From a virus: DNA of 59,683 nucleotides. The position numbers and the translations under genes are program-made. The notes beneath the pieces were generated by a model. It was not told the DNA's origin. It searched no databases and was given only the letters and a program-made list of their open reading frames with translations. Below, in pieces: positions 1-7,963 of this stretch (its first letter is position 1; every line of letters begins with the position of its first letter). The stretch covers positions 1-59,683 of IMG/VR virus record IMGVR_UViG_3300029982_000021. One strand, written 5' to 3'.

Positions 1-131
1 TAAATCTAACACACTGTAATGAAAAAAACCAATAAATAAATTTATTTACCTAAATAGGTGCTTATATATTGAGTATTTTAATAAAAAATGAAAAAGTAAA
101 AAAAAATATTTATATATAATAGATTTATATA

Positions 132-509
132 TTATATTTTTTGAAATCTATAATGATAATTATCTGATTTAGTATTTTTACCTGCGACATCTTTATATTT
201 TTCTTCATTTTCTTTGCCTTTATTATTAGCAGGACCTAAAATAGTTGCTTTATATTTACCTTTACTATTATTTATTATTTCCACTATTTTTTTATTCATA
301 TTATATGCAGTAGTTGAAATTGAATTATAATTTGGTTTACCAGTATCAATAGAAACATTCATATCTAACAACATAAATAATAATTTTGTTGTCATTCCTT
401 TTTCAGTTGAAAAATTTTCAATGTGTCTAACAACAACTTTCATTTTATCTTTACTATCATTTGAAATACCAGCTACTAATTGATCATTTTTATAAAGGTT
501 ATATGCCAT
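132..509 (-). CDS. Hypothetical protein, interrupted tagged ORF
   Basis: A 125-residue ORF from ATG at 509 that I do not recognise. The C-terminal third is rich in Lys, Asn and Glu (GPANNKGKENEEKYKDVAGK). The same reading frame stays open upstream to an ATG at 620 except for one TAA at 579-581. The upstream part begins MKTYIQFIKED, the phage's N-terminal tag, so the intended product was probably about 162 residues. As it stands, either the 125-residue product is made from the internal ATG, the stop is read through, or the gene is dead. It is the leftmost member of a minus-strand cluster of tagged proteins. Confidence 0.6.
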   Translation of the reverse strand: MAYNLYKNDQLVAGISNDSKDKMKVVVRHIENFSTEKGMTTKLLFMLLDMNVSIDTGKPNYNSISTTAYNMNKKIVEIINNSKGKYKATILGPANNKGKENEEKYKDVAGKNTKSDNYHYRFQKI

Positions 510-620
510 ATAACATTCAGAATAATCTGATTTTTTCCATTTTTCATATTTAATTTCATATTTATCATCAGATAATTTTTAATTATTATCTTCTTTTATA
601 AATTGTATATATGTCTTCAT
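510..620 (-). pseudogene. Tagged 5' end of the preceding ORF, cut by in-frame TAA
   Basis: Reading from the ATG at 620 gives MKTYIQFIKEDNN, then TAA (579-581), then KLSDDKYEIKYEKWKKSDYS and on without a shift into the ORF that starts at 509. The first ten residues match the N-terminus of the metalloprotease-like protein at 1313-2056 (MKTYIQFINEA), so this is a real gene start and not chance. A single substitution (for example GAA or AAA to TAA) would explain the break; a sequencing error cannot be excluded. Confidence 0.6.
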
Positions 621-630
621 TTTTTAAATA

Positions 631-882
631 TTATATGTTAAATTTATTTGTATCAGCTATTAACTCTAATTCTTTCTTATTCTCGCTCCAATATTTAATC
701 TCAGATGTTGAAAAAACTCTTCTATCAGTAATATAACTATTACCTATAAATTTAATATAATATGTAAAATTTCTATTGACTTCTTTTATTCTACCTATTA
801 CTGATGGCATATCATTTAAAATAACATAATCATCAATTTTTGGGTTTTGATTAACGATCTCATATTTTTTTAAGTATTTCAT
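631..882 (-). CDS. Tagged small protein, SH3-like family
   Basis: An 83-residue protein starting MKYLKKYE and ending DTNKFNI, so it carries both the N-terminal tag and the C-terminal KFN[I/L] signature. Between them is a short beta-rich core, KIDDYVILN then IGRIKEV then YYIKFI, which recurs in at least seven other proteins here (3875, 4739, 5041, 46829, 47146, 47473 and 50720). The DYVIL...GKI arrangement suggests a small SH3/KOW-like barrel, but that is inference. The function is unknown; by the tag I infer packaging into the head. The next gene on the minus strand starts within 42 bases upstream. Confidence 0.7.
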   Translation of the reverse strand: MKYLKKYEIVNQNPKIDDYVILNDMPSVIGRIKEVNRNFTYYIKFIGNSYITDRRVFSTSEIKYWSENKKELELIADTNKFNI

Positions 883-923
883 ATTTCATATTTTATTTTA
901 TAATATATCAAGAATAAAATTAA

Positions 924-1301
924 TTATTCTACTACTATTTTTTCGTAATCTGATAATTCTGAGAAATCTATTTTAGGTAAAATGAAATCTGATATAATAT
1001 ATGTTTTATTATCATTTAAGTCATTATCAATAATATAATCTATTGCTGCACGTAAATCAGAACCTCCAGCACCAAATTTAAATTTCAAATATAATAAATT
1101 ATGTATATTATTAATTACAGTAACATCATCAATTTTATCTGATACTTGTATAACATTAATATTACAACAGTAATCATCTATCATATCTATTTCAGTTATA
1201 GCTTTTTGTAATTGATCATCTGACATACTTGCAGAAGTATCAATAATAACATTAATTTCATTTTGTGCTGTAAAATTTTCGAATGTTTTTATTTTTTTCA
1301 T
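924..1301 (-). CDS. Tagged VWA-domain protein
   Basis: A 125-residue protein that begins with the tag MKKIKTFE and is otherwise a short von Willebrand factor A domain. The MIDAS motif DTSAS is at residues 21-25 and GAGGSD about 60 residues later supplies the second metal-binding loop. The fold resembles the C-terminal VWA domain of the protein at 15191-16777 (NEINVLLDTSGSM there, NEINVIIDTSASM here), so it is probably a stand-alone paralogue. VWA domains bind metal-dependent protein partners; the partner could be the MoxR ATPase at 19721 or a host protein. It lacks the C-terminal KFN signature. The next gene upstream starts 12 bases away. Confidence 0.7.
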   Translation of the reverse strand: MKKIKTFENFTAQNEINVIIDTSASMSDDQLQKAITEIDMIDDYCCNINVIQVSDKIDDVTVINNIHNLLYLKFKFGAGGSDLRAAIDYIIDNDLNDNKTYIISDFILPKIDFSELSDYEKIVVE

Positions 1302-1312
1302 CTTTATTATTT

Positions 1313-2056
1313 TTATAATGTTATATATTTATTTTTTATTTCACTTTTTTCACCTAATACGCAATTCAAATAATTTATAAAAATTTGTTCATATTTCATC
1401 AATTCGTCAGGATTATGTTCTACTTCATAATCTTTCATCATTAATCTAATTGTATTTTCTGGAGAATTTGATTTCAATAAAAATTTAATTTGATTTATAA
1501 ATGGTATATATTCGAACCAAACATTTGGATATCCATTATAACCGAAGCAATCTTTTGAGTCAAATACATTAGAATTAGCATCGACTTTAGTTCCAGTAAT
1601 AAATTCATTTTTTATTTTCGGTGAATCTTTATAATCTCTCCAAGATATAACATGACCAACTTCATGTATTATCCAACCTTCAACATCATTTTTCCATTGA
1701 GATTTTTCAAAAACTATTATATTAAGTTTTCTTAAAGATACACTATGACCAGTTTTACCAAAATTTTTTAGAACTCCATCTGGAATAATACCGACTATTA
1801 TATTTTCAGGTTCATAAAAAGTTAATTCTATATTTTCTATGCTTAATTTATCATATCCCATTTGAGAAAATGAATTAATTATATAATTTTTACATTTAAG
1901 TACAATGGTAGAATCTTCTAAAATTTTTTTACCTAATGTTTTACTTTCAGCAAACAATTGTTTATCTTCTCTATCATTAGATAGAAATAGTTCTACTTGA
2001 TTTTTAAAAAGATCTCCAATACTTGCTTCATTTATAAATTGAATATATGTCTTCAT
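1313..2056 (-). CDS. Tagged HExxH metalloprotease-like protein
   Basis: A 247-residue protein starting MKTYIQFINEA, very close to the MKTYQEFIAEA propeptide of T4 internal head proteins, with I-N-E matching the [IL]-x-E cleavage rule of the T4 prohead protease. Residues 128-138 read WIIHEVGHVIS, a zincin HExxH motif (His131, Glu132, His135). Glu182 in WFEYIPF is a possible third ligand. There is no signal peptide or membrane segment. I infer a zinc protease carried in the virion and released into the host, but substrate and activity are unknown. It sits upstream of the tagged VWA gene, 11 bases apart. Confidence 0.65.
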   Translation of the reverse strand: MKTYIQFINEASIGDLFKNQVELFLSNDREDKQLFAESKTLGKKILEDSTIVLKCKNYIINSFSQMGYDKLSIENIELTFYEPENIIVGIIPDGVLKNFGKTGHSVSLRKLNIIVFEKSQWKNDVEGWIIHEVGHVISWRDYKDSPKIKNEFITGTKVDANSNVFDSKDCFGYNGYPNVWFEYIPFINQIKFLLKSNSPENTIRLMMKDYEVEHNPDELMKYEQIFINYLNCVLGEKSEIKNKYITL

Positions 2057-2104
2057 ATTTTTAAACTTATTTTTTATTAGTATATATATTAAAATAAAAA
2101 TGAT

Positions 2105-2698
2105 ATGTTAGAAAAAATAAAAACATTAGATTATATATCAGTAAAAGAAACTGACAATTTAGAAAAAATATCTTTACTATATGTTAATGAAGATAATAAT
2201 GTATATACTAAGACAGTATCTGCAGGCACGTTTAAAATTGATGATTTAGAAAATATTCCTGAACTTATTGAAAAAATTTTTATAAATAAAATTAAAGATA
2301 TTAAAAGAAATTCAACAAATATTAATATTAATATTGATGAAATAGCGAATTATATTAATGATAATTTTAAAATATTAAAAGAATCAACTATCAAAATTGG
2401 ATATGATGATAAATTTATTATAATACCTAAAAAAATACATATCACAAAAAACAATAATGATTTAATAGATATTATAAATGAAAAAAATATTAATATACCT
2501 ATCATTATTTCTGAATATTTAAATGACGAAATCATATTTGGGTATAAAACTAATATTGATCAGCCAGGTATCATTGTAGCTACTAACGAAAATGCTTTAA
2601 ATGATAAAAATAATATTAAAATAGCATTAATTGATATAGGAATGTTTCCTGAAAAAGCATATTATATAATAAAAATAATTAAAAAACATGAAAATTAA
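2105..2698 (+). CDS. Hypothetical protein
   Basis: A 197-residue protein I do not recognise. It starts MLEKIKTLDYIS and is rich in Ile, Asn and Lys. The C-terminal part, GYKTNIDQPGIIVATNENAL followed by ALIDIGMFPEKAYYIIKII, looks like a folded alpha/beta domain. It is the first gene of a two-gene plus-strand pair and overlaps the next gene by 11 bases, so the two are probably translationally coupled. It diverges from the tagged metalloprotease-like gene across a 48-base AT-rich gap. Confidence 0.6.
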   Translation: MLEKIKTLDYISVKETDNLEKISLLYVNEDNNVYTKTVSAGTFKIDDLENIPELIEKIFINKIKDIKRNSTNININIDEIANYINDNFKILKESTIKIGYDDKFIIIPKKIHITKNNNDLIDIINEKNINIPIIISEYLNDEIIFGYKTNIDQPGIIVATNENALNDKNNIKIALIDIGMFPEKAYYIIKIIKKHEN

Positions 2699-3005
2699 AA
2701 TAACAGAAAAAACCGGTATTTTATCACAAAAACAATTAGAAGATGATATCATATCACACATTGATGAAAATGTTGATAATATAGAAACAAATGGAAATAT
2801 TGCTACTATTTTGTGTGATAGTAGTTTATATAAATTACCAAGTTTAAATAAAGATCAAAAAATATATACTGTTGGTTTATTTAATAATATTACACTAAAT
2901 GTTAATACTTATCAGAAATGGGACGATAATAAAATATATTTAAAAAAAGATAATGAAATAATATTAGAAATTGAGATTATTGATGAAAATAATTGGTTAA
3001 TATAA
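2688..3005 (+). CDS. Hypothetical protein
   Basis: A 105-residue protein, not recognised. Its start overlaps the end of the preceding gene by 11 bases, which suggests translational coupling. The sequence is mixed alpha/beta with a C-terminal strand-rich part (KIYLKKDNEIILEIEIIDENNWLI). No signal peptide, membrane segment or known motif is visible. Confidence 0.55.
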   Translation: MKIKITEKTGILSQKQLEDDIISHIDENVDNIETNGNIATILCDSSLYKLPSLNKDQKIYTVGLFNNITLNVNTYQKWDDNKIYLKKDNEIILEIEIIDENNWLI

Positions 3006-3058
3006 AATATCATAAAATATTAAAATTGGTGATAATGTTGTTTACATTAAAAAATAAA
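3002..3058 (+). pseudogene. Possible remnant of a tagged SH3-like gene
   Basis: Reading ATA AAA TAT CAT AAA ATA TTA from 3002 gives IKYHKILKIGDNVVYIKK and a stop at 3056-3058. The first residues look like a tag with a lost ATG, and KIGDNVVYI matches the KIGDYVVI core of the tagged SH3-like family. A further short ORF at 3060-3119 (MKLFYDSILEFIEG...) may be another scrap. The remainder up to 3175 holds nothing else I can identify. Confidence 0.25.
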
Positions 3059-3175
3059 TATGAAACTTTTTTATGATTCTATATTAGAATTCATAGAAGG
3101 AAACATATACAAAAATTAAAGATATTTATAATGTAAATTTAAAAAAAGATTACACCTATTAACTATGACATATTT

Positions 3176-3871
3176 TTAATAATCAATAGTAAGTAATTCT
3201 ATAGAATCAGGTGAAATATTATCATATGTATAAAATGCGTCAAATCCAGATACTTCAACGTTTTTTTCTGACCTAAGATACATTGGGTCATAATATAATT
3301 TTATATTTATTAATTTTTTATTAATTTTTAATATTATAAACCTATCGCCAGAATAATCTCCATATTTATCTTCTAGTAATCGCAAATAATGATTAGCTCC
3401 AGTTAAATTACTCATTAAATAAATTCTATCTGGATGTGATTCTATTTTATTATTTGATTTTGGAATTAATCCGTTTTTTAATATATTTTTAATATTTTTT
3501 TTATCAGTAACGTGATATAAATTATCTATATTATCTATATTTTCGATATCAAACTTTTTTATAAGTGTAAAATTAATATATGTATAAATATCAGATAAAA
3601 TATTATTATTTTCTGGTTGTTTATTAATTCTTTTTTTCTCATCATAACTATATGAAGATATTACATAACCACAAACTTTCAATATATTTAAAATATCAAG
3701 ATATGATTTTTTAATGAATTTTTTTGAAAATCTAGCATAAATACCTTGTGCGGATTGCCTTATATTACTATCATTTTCATTATATTTAACAAGTAAATTA
3801 TTTAATAATTTTATGATTATATTATAATCATAAGTTTTTATCAATCCTTCAAATTTTTTTAAATATTTCAT
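3176..3871 (-). CDS. Tagged ADP-ribosyltransferase-like protein
   Basis: A 231-residue protein with the tag MKYLKKFE. From residue 118 it has an ADP-ribosyltransferase-like pattern: LYHVTD (118-123) with the usual [LIY]-Y-H-x-T strand, ILKNGLIP (130-137), RIYLMSN with a following A..Y (149-162), FIILKIN (178-184) and a C-terminal strand FYTYDNISPDSIELL (213-227) of the kind that ends the NAD pocket in KptA/DarT-like folds. The first 110 residues are a helical domain of unknown role. T4 Alt is also a head-packaged ADP-ribosyltransferase with a cleaved N-terminal propeptide, so I infer an Alt-like effector injected to modify host proteins, RNA or DNA. It ends LTIDY, without the KFN signature. 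The gene 3 bases downstream, 3875-4216, lies upstream of it in transcription. Confidence 0.6.
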   Translation of the reverse strand: MKYLKKFEGLIKTYDYNIIIKLLNNLLVKYNENDSNIRQSAQGIYARFSKKFIKKSYLDILNILKVCGYVISSYSYDEKKRINKQPENNNILSDIYTYINFTLIKKFDIENIDNIDNLYHVTDKKNIKNILKNGLIPKSNNKIESHPDRIYLMSNLTGANHYLRLLEDKYGDYSGDRFIILKINKKLINIKLYYDPMYLRSEKNVEVSGFDAFYTYDNISPDSIELLTIDY

Positions 3872-3874
3872 TTT

Positions 3875-4216
3875 TTATAAATTAAATTTATCAGTATCTA
3901 ATTTCAATTTTAAGTCATCTATTGTTTTAGAAAAATATTTTATTTTTGACGGATGTAAAAATATAGAATTATCTTCTTCAAAATAATCTTTAATAATATC
4001 AGGTATATTTTCATATTTAACTCTAATATTATCAAGCACACGACTAATATTAATAATTTTACCTATATTACTATTCAAAAAATTTCTATATATATCAACA
4101 TTATTTTTAATCATAAAATTTGACAATTTACTAGAATCAATTATCACATAATCTCCTATTTTAATATCTATTAAAGAATTCCAATTGAAACTTTCAAATT
4201 TTTTTAAATATTTCAT
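3875..4216 (-). CDS. Tagged small protein, SH3-like family
   Basis: A 113-residue protein starting MKYLKKFESF and ending DTDKFNL. The core has KIGDYVIID, then a helical insert, then NIGKIINIS, VKYENIP and IKYFSKT, the fullest form of the family consensus seen at 4739 and 50720. The role is unknown; packaging in the head is inferred from the tag. It sits in a tight minus-strand run of tagged genes with spacings of 3 bases on both sides. Confidence 0.7.
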   Translation of the reverse strand: MKYLKKFESFNWNSLIDIKIGDYVIIDSSKLSNFMIKNNVDIYRNFLNSNIGKIINISRVLDNIRVKYENIPDIIKDYFEEDNSIFLHPSKIKYFSKTIDDLKLKLDTDKFNL

Positions 4217-4219
4217 TTT

Positions 4220-4735
4220 TTATATATTAAAATTTTTAGCTAAAAATATTTCAGGATATTGTTTATATAAGTAATTATATAATTTTACTAATTCATCAAT
4301 ATCATATTTTTTTATATCGTCAATAGATTTTATAATAATATTATCAAATTTTATAATACTCAATTTATTTAATATAATAGGAATAACACTATTCAATTCT
4401 GATATTTTATTTAATTTTAATGTTAATGAATCTATTATTTCATAATAATAATTTATAGTATTATCAACGTCTTTTTGTGAAGTTAATTCTTTTAATTCAA
4501 AAACAATATTACGATCGGTATCATCAATAAGAATATCAATAGGTAAATTTAAATTTTCTTCCCAATAAGGAGTTGCAAATATTGTAATATTATCAGAATC
4601 CCATTCAAATGTATTACTCATGTTATCAAAATAAAATTCAAATCTATTAATAATTTTTTTATCATTTTTAATTTTATCTTGAAGTATTTCGACATAATCT
4701 TCATGAACACTTTCATTAAATCTTTTCAATTTCAT
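4220..4735 (-). CDS. Tagged hypothetical protein
   Basis: A 171-residue protein beginning MKLKRFNESVHEDYV, a variant of the tag with Asn-Glu-Ser at the expected cut site, and ending LAKNFNI, a variant of the C-terminal signature. The middle, FDNMSNTFEWDSDNITIFATPYWEE then IDILIDDTDRNIVFELKEL, looks like an alpha/beta domain and is not like the SH3-like family. No known motif was found. It is part of the tagged cluster, 3 bases from each neighbour. Confidence 0.65.
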   Translation of the reverse strand: MKLKRFNESVHEDYVEILQDKIKNDKKIINRFEFYFDNMSNTFEWDSDNITIFATPYWEENLNLPIDILIDDTDRNIVFELKELTSQKDVDNTINYYYEIIDSLTLKLNKISELNSVIPIILNKLSIIKFDNIIIKSIDDIKKYDIDELVKLYNYLYKQYPEIFLAKNFNI

Positions 4736-4738
4736 ATT

Positions 4739-5044
4739 TTATATATTAAATTTTTGAGCTTTCAAATACGCTTCTACATTTTTTTTGTCACTAGAAAAAT
4801 ATTTAATAGTATTTGTATTAAGTATAGCATATTTATCATCATCAAAATGTTTTTTTAATTCTTCTGGAATATTAAAATACTCAACCCAAGCAAGATCTGT
4901 TATTCTACCGTAATTATTTAACTTACCAATATTATTATTTATAAAATCGTTAAATTTTTCATTCATTGATTCACAATAAACTACGACATAATCACCAAGA
5001 ATAGGCAAATTATTATATTTTTCATATATTTTTAAATACTTCAT
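4739..5044 (-). CDS. Tagged small protein, SH3-like family
   Basis: A 101-residue protein beginning MKYLKIYEKY and ending KAQKFNI. The core shows ILGDYVVVY, NNNIGKLNNY, VEYFNIPEEL and IKYFSSDKKNVEAYL, closely matching the family at 3875 and 50720. The N-terminus has Ile-Tyr-Glu, fitting an I-x-E cleavage site. It overlaps the upstream gene 5041-5400 by four bases (ATGA), which suggests translational coupling. Confidence 0.7.
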   Translation of the reverse strand: MKYLKIYEKYNNLPILGDYVVVYCESMNEKFNDFINNNIGKLNNYGRITDLAWVEYFNIPEELKKHFDDDKYAILNTNTIKYFSSDKKNVEAYLKAQKFNI

Positions 5045-5400
5045 ATATTAAATTTATTTACTACTTGCCTTAAATTATGTCTATCAATTAGTTCTTTTTT
5101 TGAATCTGACATATCAAAAATATCTGTAATATCTAATGTAATAGTTCTTCCTACACCGAACCAATCATTAAGAGTAAACGGTATATTATTATATTTAACA
5201 TCTATCTCTTGGATACCAGAATAACTAGTAGTTATATTAACAATTTCACATATTGTATTATTTAAATATTCGACAAGAGTATTTTTTTGATTATCAGATA
5301 AAGAATATCCAAAATCTTTAAATTTAACGTTTAATATTACATAATTTCCTATTTTGACATCAGATTCTTTAAATGCTTCATATATTTTTAAATGCTTCAT
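5041..5400 (-). CDS. Tagged small protein, SH3-like family
   Basis: A 119-residue protein beginning MKHLKIYEAF (I-Y-E then Ala, a good prohead-protease-like site) and ending QVVNKFNI. The core includes VKIGNYVILN, ICEIVNIT, VKYNNIPF and a terminal helix. It is the first gene of the 3176-5400 minus-strand run and overlaps the next by four bases. It diverges from the tagged gene at 5446 across a 45-base AT-rich gap that must hold both promoters. Confidence 0.7.
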   Translation of the reverse strand: MKHLKIYEAFKESDVKIGNYVILNVKFKDFGYSLSDNQKNTLVEYLNNTICEIVNITTSYSGIQEIDVKYNNIPFTLNDWFGVGRTITLDITDIFDMSDSKKELIDRHNLRQVVNKFNI

Positions 5401-5445
5401 AGCATTATATATAAAAAATAAATATTTAATTTAATATATAATATC

Positions 5446-5847
5446 ATGAAATATATAAAAACCTTTGAAGATTTACGCAACACAGAAATATCAATCATGA
5501 ATTTAATGAATGACTGCATAACATATAATATTGATTTTTTTGATTTAATTTCTGAAATGATATTAAATCATATGATAACATTTCAATGCTTTAAAATTTA
5601 TAAGTATGATTTTAATTATTTAACTATAAATAAAAGTATAACTGGGAGGTGTGAAGATATTAAATTAGTAGATGAACTATCAAGTACTTATGAATCTGAT
5701 ATATTAGTAAAAATGAATAATAAATGGTATGAGTTGACAGATCGGAAAATAAATAAAACTCAATCATTCACTTTATATAATCATAAAAAAGGCAAGTTAG
5801 AAACTGAATTAGAATTAGCAAAAAGCACTAAAAAATTTAACATATAA
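5446..5847 (+). CDS. Tagged hypothetical protein
   Basis: A 133-residue protein beginning MKYIKTFEDL and ending STKKFNI, so it carries both signatures. The internal domain (ISIMNLMNDCITYNIDFFDLISEMILNHM, then KNNKWYELTD-like strands) is not the SH3-like core and I do not recognise it. It is the only plus-strand tagged gene in the first cluster and ends at a strong bidirectional terminator hairpin. Confidence 0.65.
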   Translation: MKYIKTFEDLRNTEISIMNLMNDCITYNIDFFDLISEMILNHMITFQCFKIYKYDFNYLTINKSITGRCEDIKLVDELSSTYESDILVKMNNKWYELTDRKINKTQSFTLYNHKKGKLETELELAKSTKKFNI

Positions 5848-5880
5848 AAAAGAGAAATGATTTAATCATTTCTCTTTTTT
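5846..5880. terminator. Bidirectional intrinsic terminator
   Basis: AAAAAAGAGAAATGA, a short TTTAA loop, and TCATTTCTCTTTTTT form a long perfect hairpin with A and T tracts on both sides. It lies between the converging genes 5446-5847 and 5883-6068. Confidence 0.8.
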
Positions 5881-5882
5881 AT

Positions 5883-6068
5883 TCATTTCTCCTTTTTATT
5901 ATTTTTAATACATTCATCTAAAAAATCTCTAGCTTCTTGAATTTGATTCATAATATCATCTAAAGACTTTTGTTCTTCTTCAGATACTGGTTCTTGTAAA
6001 TTCTTACTCAATTCAGTCATATCTAAAAGTTGGTTTTTTAAATCATCCTTCTGTTTTTGTTCTATCAT
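5883..6068 (-). CDS. Small coiled-coil protein
   Basis: A 61-residue, highly charged, mostly helical protein (MIEQKQKDDLKNQLLDM... ending KNNKKEK) with heptad-like Leu/Ile spacing, so a short coiled coil is likely. No family is recognised. It lies between the endonuclease start side at 6096 and the terminator at 5880, so it is the last gene of that minus-strand unit. Confidence 0.5.
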   Translation of the reverse strand: MIEQKQKDDLKNQLLDMTELSKNLQEPVSEEEQKSLDDIMNQIQEARDFLDECIKNNKKEK

Positions 6069-6095
6069 AATTTTTTATTTATATATTATATATTT

Positions 6096-7850
6096 TCAAA
6101 TTTGTTTATCTTTCCATATAAATTTTAATTGTCCAGAATCATAAATTCTATAAATTTTTCTTTCTAACATAATCTCACTTTCAGTTTTTTCACTTGAATA
6201 TCCTTCTTTTATTAAAATAGATTTGCCAAAATTAAATCTATTTTTACGAATACCATCAATAACATAAGAATAATTAGATTGAGATTTATGTACTAATTCA
6301 AATCCTAAATTTTCATATATTTTATCATAACTCCAACTTCTATCAAAATATGCTATAATTTCCGTTGGTTCATAATTTATAACAAAATATTTGAATAATT
6401 TATCATATCCGCCAATAATATTAGTATTTAACTTATTACAAAATCTTAATAATTCATATGATTCAATATTATTTTCAAAATTCATTAAACTAATTAATTC
6501 ATTATTATGATATAATCCTATTTTAATTTGTGAATCTATAAATCCTTGAATATGATTTTTTTCTAAAAAATCTTTAATAACTTCACTATTAGTTATTTCT
6601 TTTATATCACAATCATTTACATCTATAATATTTGTTTTTATACTTAAAATATTTAAAATATTTGATTTTACTATATCATTTTTATACATCCAATCATCTT
6701 CCCATATATGAATTAATTTAATACCATTTTCGTCACATAATTCAGTCTTTTTTAAATGATAATCACTTGATTTGTGCTGTTCATCATGCCAATAAATACC
6801 ATTAAATTCAAATGCAATATTTATTTCTGGTAAATAAATATCTAATTCAAAAGGATAAATAATTTTTTTGCTATTAACTACTATTTCGTCTTTATAATGT
6901 TTTTGTATAAAATTTAATAATTCGAATTCACTCATTGAAGTTTGATTGAAATGTTCTGGAAAGCATTCAGTACATTTATAATTAGCAAATTGCTTTCTAG
7001 ATTTATATAATTCAAAACTAATTTTAAATGTATGATTTTTTCCAACATCACAATTCATCAAATATTCTCTTGTATCATAATCAACATCAATTATATTATT
7101 ATCTTGATTCAATATTTTATTATTTTTAATAGTATTTTTTCTTTTCTTTTGTGCTCTGTCTAATATCTCTTTATTTTCATAAGGATTAAATACTCCATAA
7201 TTTTTAAATAATGTTTCTTTAGATTTTTTATAAAAATCTTCATTTTGAAATGTATATTTTACTCCATAACGGGACATCATAGTATTAGTATAATTTTCTT
7301 TATAATTACTTTTTTTAAATGATTCGATTCTTCTTTTTACAATTTCTTCTGAATCGTTTAAATTATATACACCATAATTTTTAAATAATGTTTTTTTAGA
7401 TTTTTCTTGTATTTCAATATTTTGCATAGGACTATTACCGCCATATCTTTCCTGATTGGTTTTTATCATTTTTTCTTTAATATCATTATTCATTCCTGGT
7501 GCTTTAGTTCCATATTTTATATATGAATTATCTTCTTTTTGTTGTTTAATATTCGGATCTTTACTCGTACAACCTTTAGAGCAATGTTTATGATATCCTA
7601 TCGTTGAATTCTTAAACTTAACTATATTATTACAATTTGGATTTGAACAATATAAAATTTCTTTTAAATCATTAACATAATGATAAATTTTTTCTTTAAA
7701 AGGTAAATCTATCAATTTATCACTACTACAAAATTCTATAACATCTTTAAAAATTTCAGGATAATTATTTTTAATGTATTTCTCATTATACATTTTTCCT
7801 GATGTACCATTTTCTTTTTTTATTTTTTCTATATTTTCTTCTTTATTCAT
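6096..7850 (-). CDS. Homing-type endonuclease, Vsr/EDxHD-like
   Basis: A 584-residue free-standing endonuclease. An N-terminal zinc finger (CSNPNC...HCSKGC, residues 68-94) is followed by several copies of a DNA-binding module of the form LFKNYGVxNxxxxxE (about 115-235). The nuclease core has ELD (335-337), EFNGIYWH (348-355) and HIWEDDW (381-387), the pattern of Vsr-fold phage homing enzymes of the I-Bth0305I type. A C-terminal domain (about 410-584) containing RFCNKLNTNIIGGYDKLFKYF is shared by many phage enzymes of this kind. The gene sits just downstream of the sheath gene and its terminator. Its start codon abuts a 13-bp inverted repeat that could control translation. Confidence 0.8.
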   Translation of the reverse strand: MNKEENIEKIKKENGTSGKMYNEKYIKNNYPEIFKDVIEFCSSDKLIDLPFKEKIYHYVNDLKEILYCSNPNCNNIVKFKNSTIGYHKHCSKGCTSKDPNIKQQKEDNSYIKYGTKAPGMNNDIKEKMIKTNQERYGGNSPMQNIEIQEKSKKTLFKNYGVYNLNDSEEIVKRRIESFKKSNYKENYTNTMMSRYGVKYTFQNEDFYKKSKETLFKNYGVFNPYENKEILDRAQKKRKNTIKNNKILNQDNNIIDVDYDTREYLMNCDVGKNHTFKISFELYKSRKQFANYKCTECFPEHFNQTSMSEFELLNFIQKHYKDEIVVNSKKIIYPFELDIYLPEINIAFEFNGIYWHDEQHKSSDYHLKKTELCDENGIKLIHIWEDDWMYKNDIVKSNILNILSIKTNIIDVNDCDIKEITNSEVIKDFLEKNHIQGFIDSQIKIGLYHNNELISLMNFENNIESYELLRFCNKLNTNIIGGYDKLFKYFVINYEPTEIIAYFDRSWSYDKIYENLGFELVHKSQSNYSYVIDGIRKNRFNFGKSILIKEGYSSEKTESEIMLERKIYRIYDSGQLKFIWKDKQI

Positions 7851-7907
7851 AAACTTTATATATGTTTCTATTTCTCCTATATATAAATATTTTAATATAA
7901 AGTTTAT
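7849..7907 (-). promoter_or_regulatory. Leader hairpin touching the endonuclease start codon
   Basis: ATAAACTTTATAT (7849-7861) and ATATAAAGTTTAT (7895-7907) are a perfect 13-bp inverted repeat with a 33-base loop. On the mRNA the downstream arm runs into the ATG at 7850-7848, so two bases of the start codon are paired. The loop holds AGGAGA. This resembles the start-codon sequestration known for T4 homing endonuclease mRNAs; the regulation itself is inferred. Confidence 0.5.
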
Positions 7908-7944
7908 AAAAAAAGAGAAATAATTAAATTATTTCTCTTTTTTT
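7908..7944 (-). terminator. Intrinsic terminator after tail sheath gene
   Basis: AAAAAAAGAGAAATAATT, AA, ATTATTTCTCTTTTTTT: a symmetric hairpin with a U tract on the minus strand, 20 bases after the sheath stop codon. It means the endonuclease downstream probably needs its own promoter within 7851-7907. Confidence 0.75.
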
Positions 7945-7963
7945 CATTATTATTTATAATTAA

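Noticed and set aside
2350-2535. Hydrophobic minus-strand ORF within 2105-2698
   Set aside because: It is opposite an Asn/Lys/Ile-rich coding region, which always mirrors as a hydrophobic frame.
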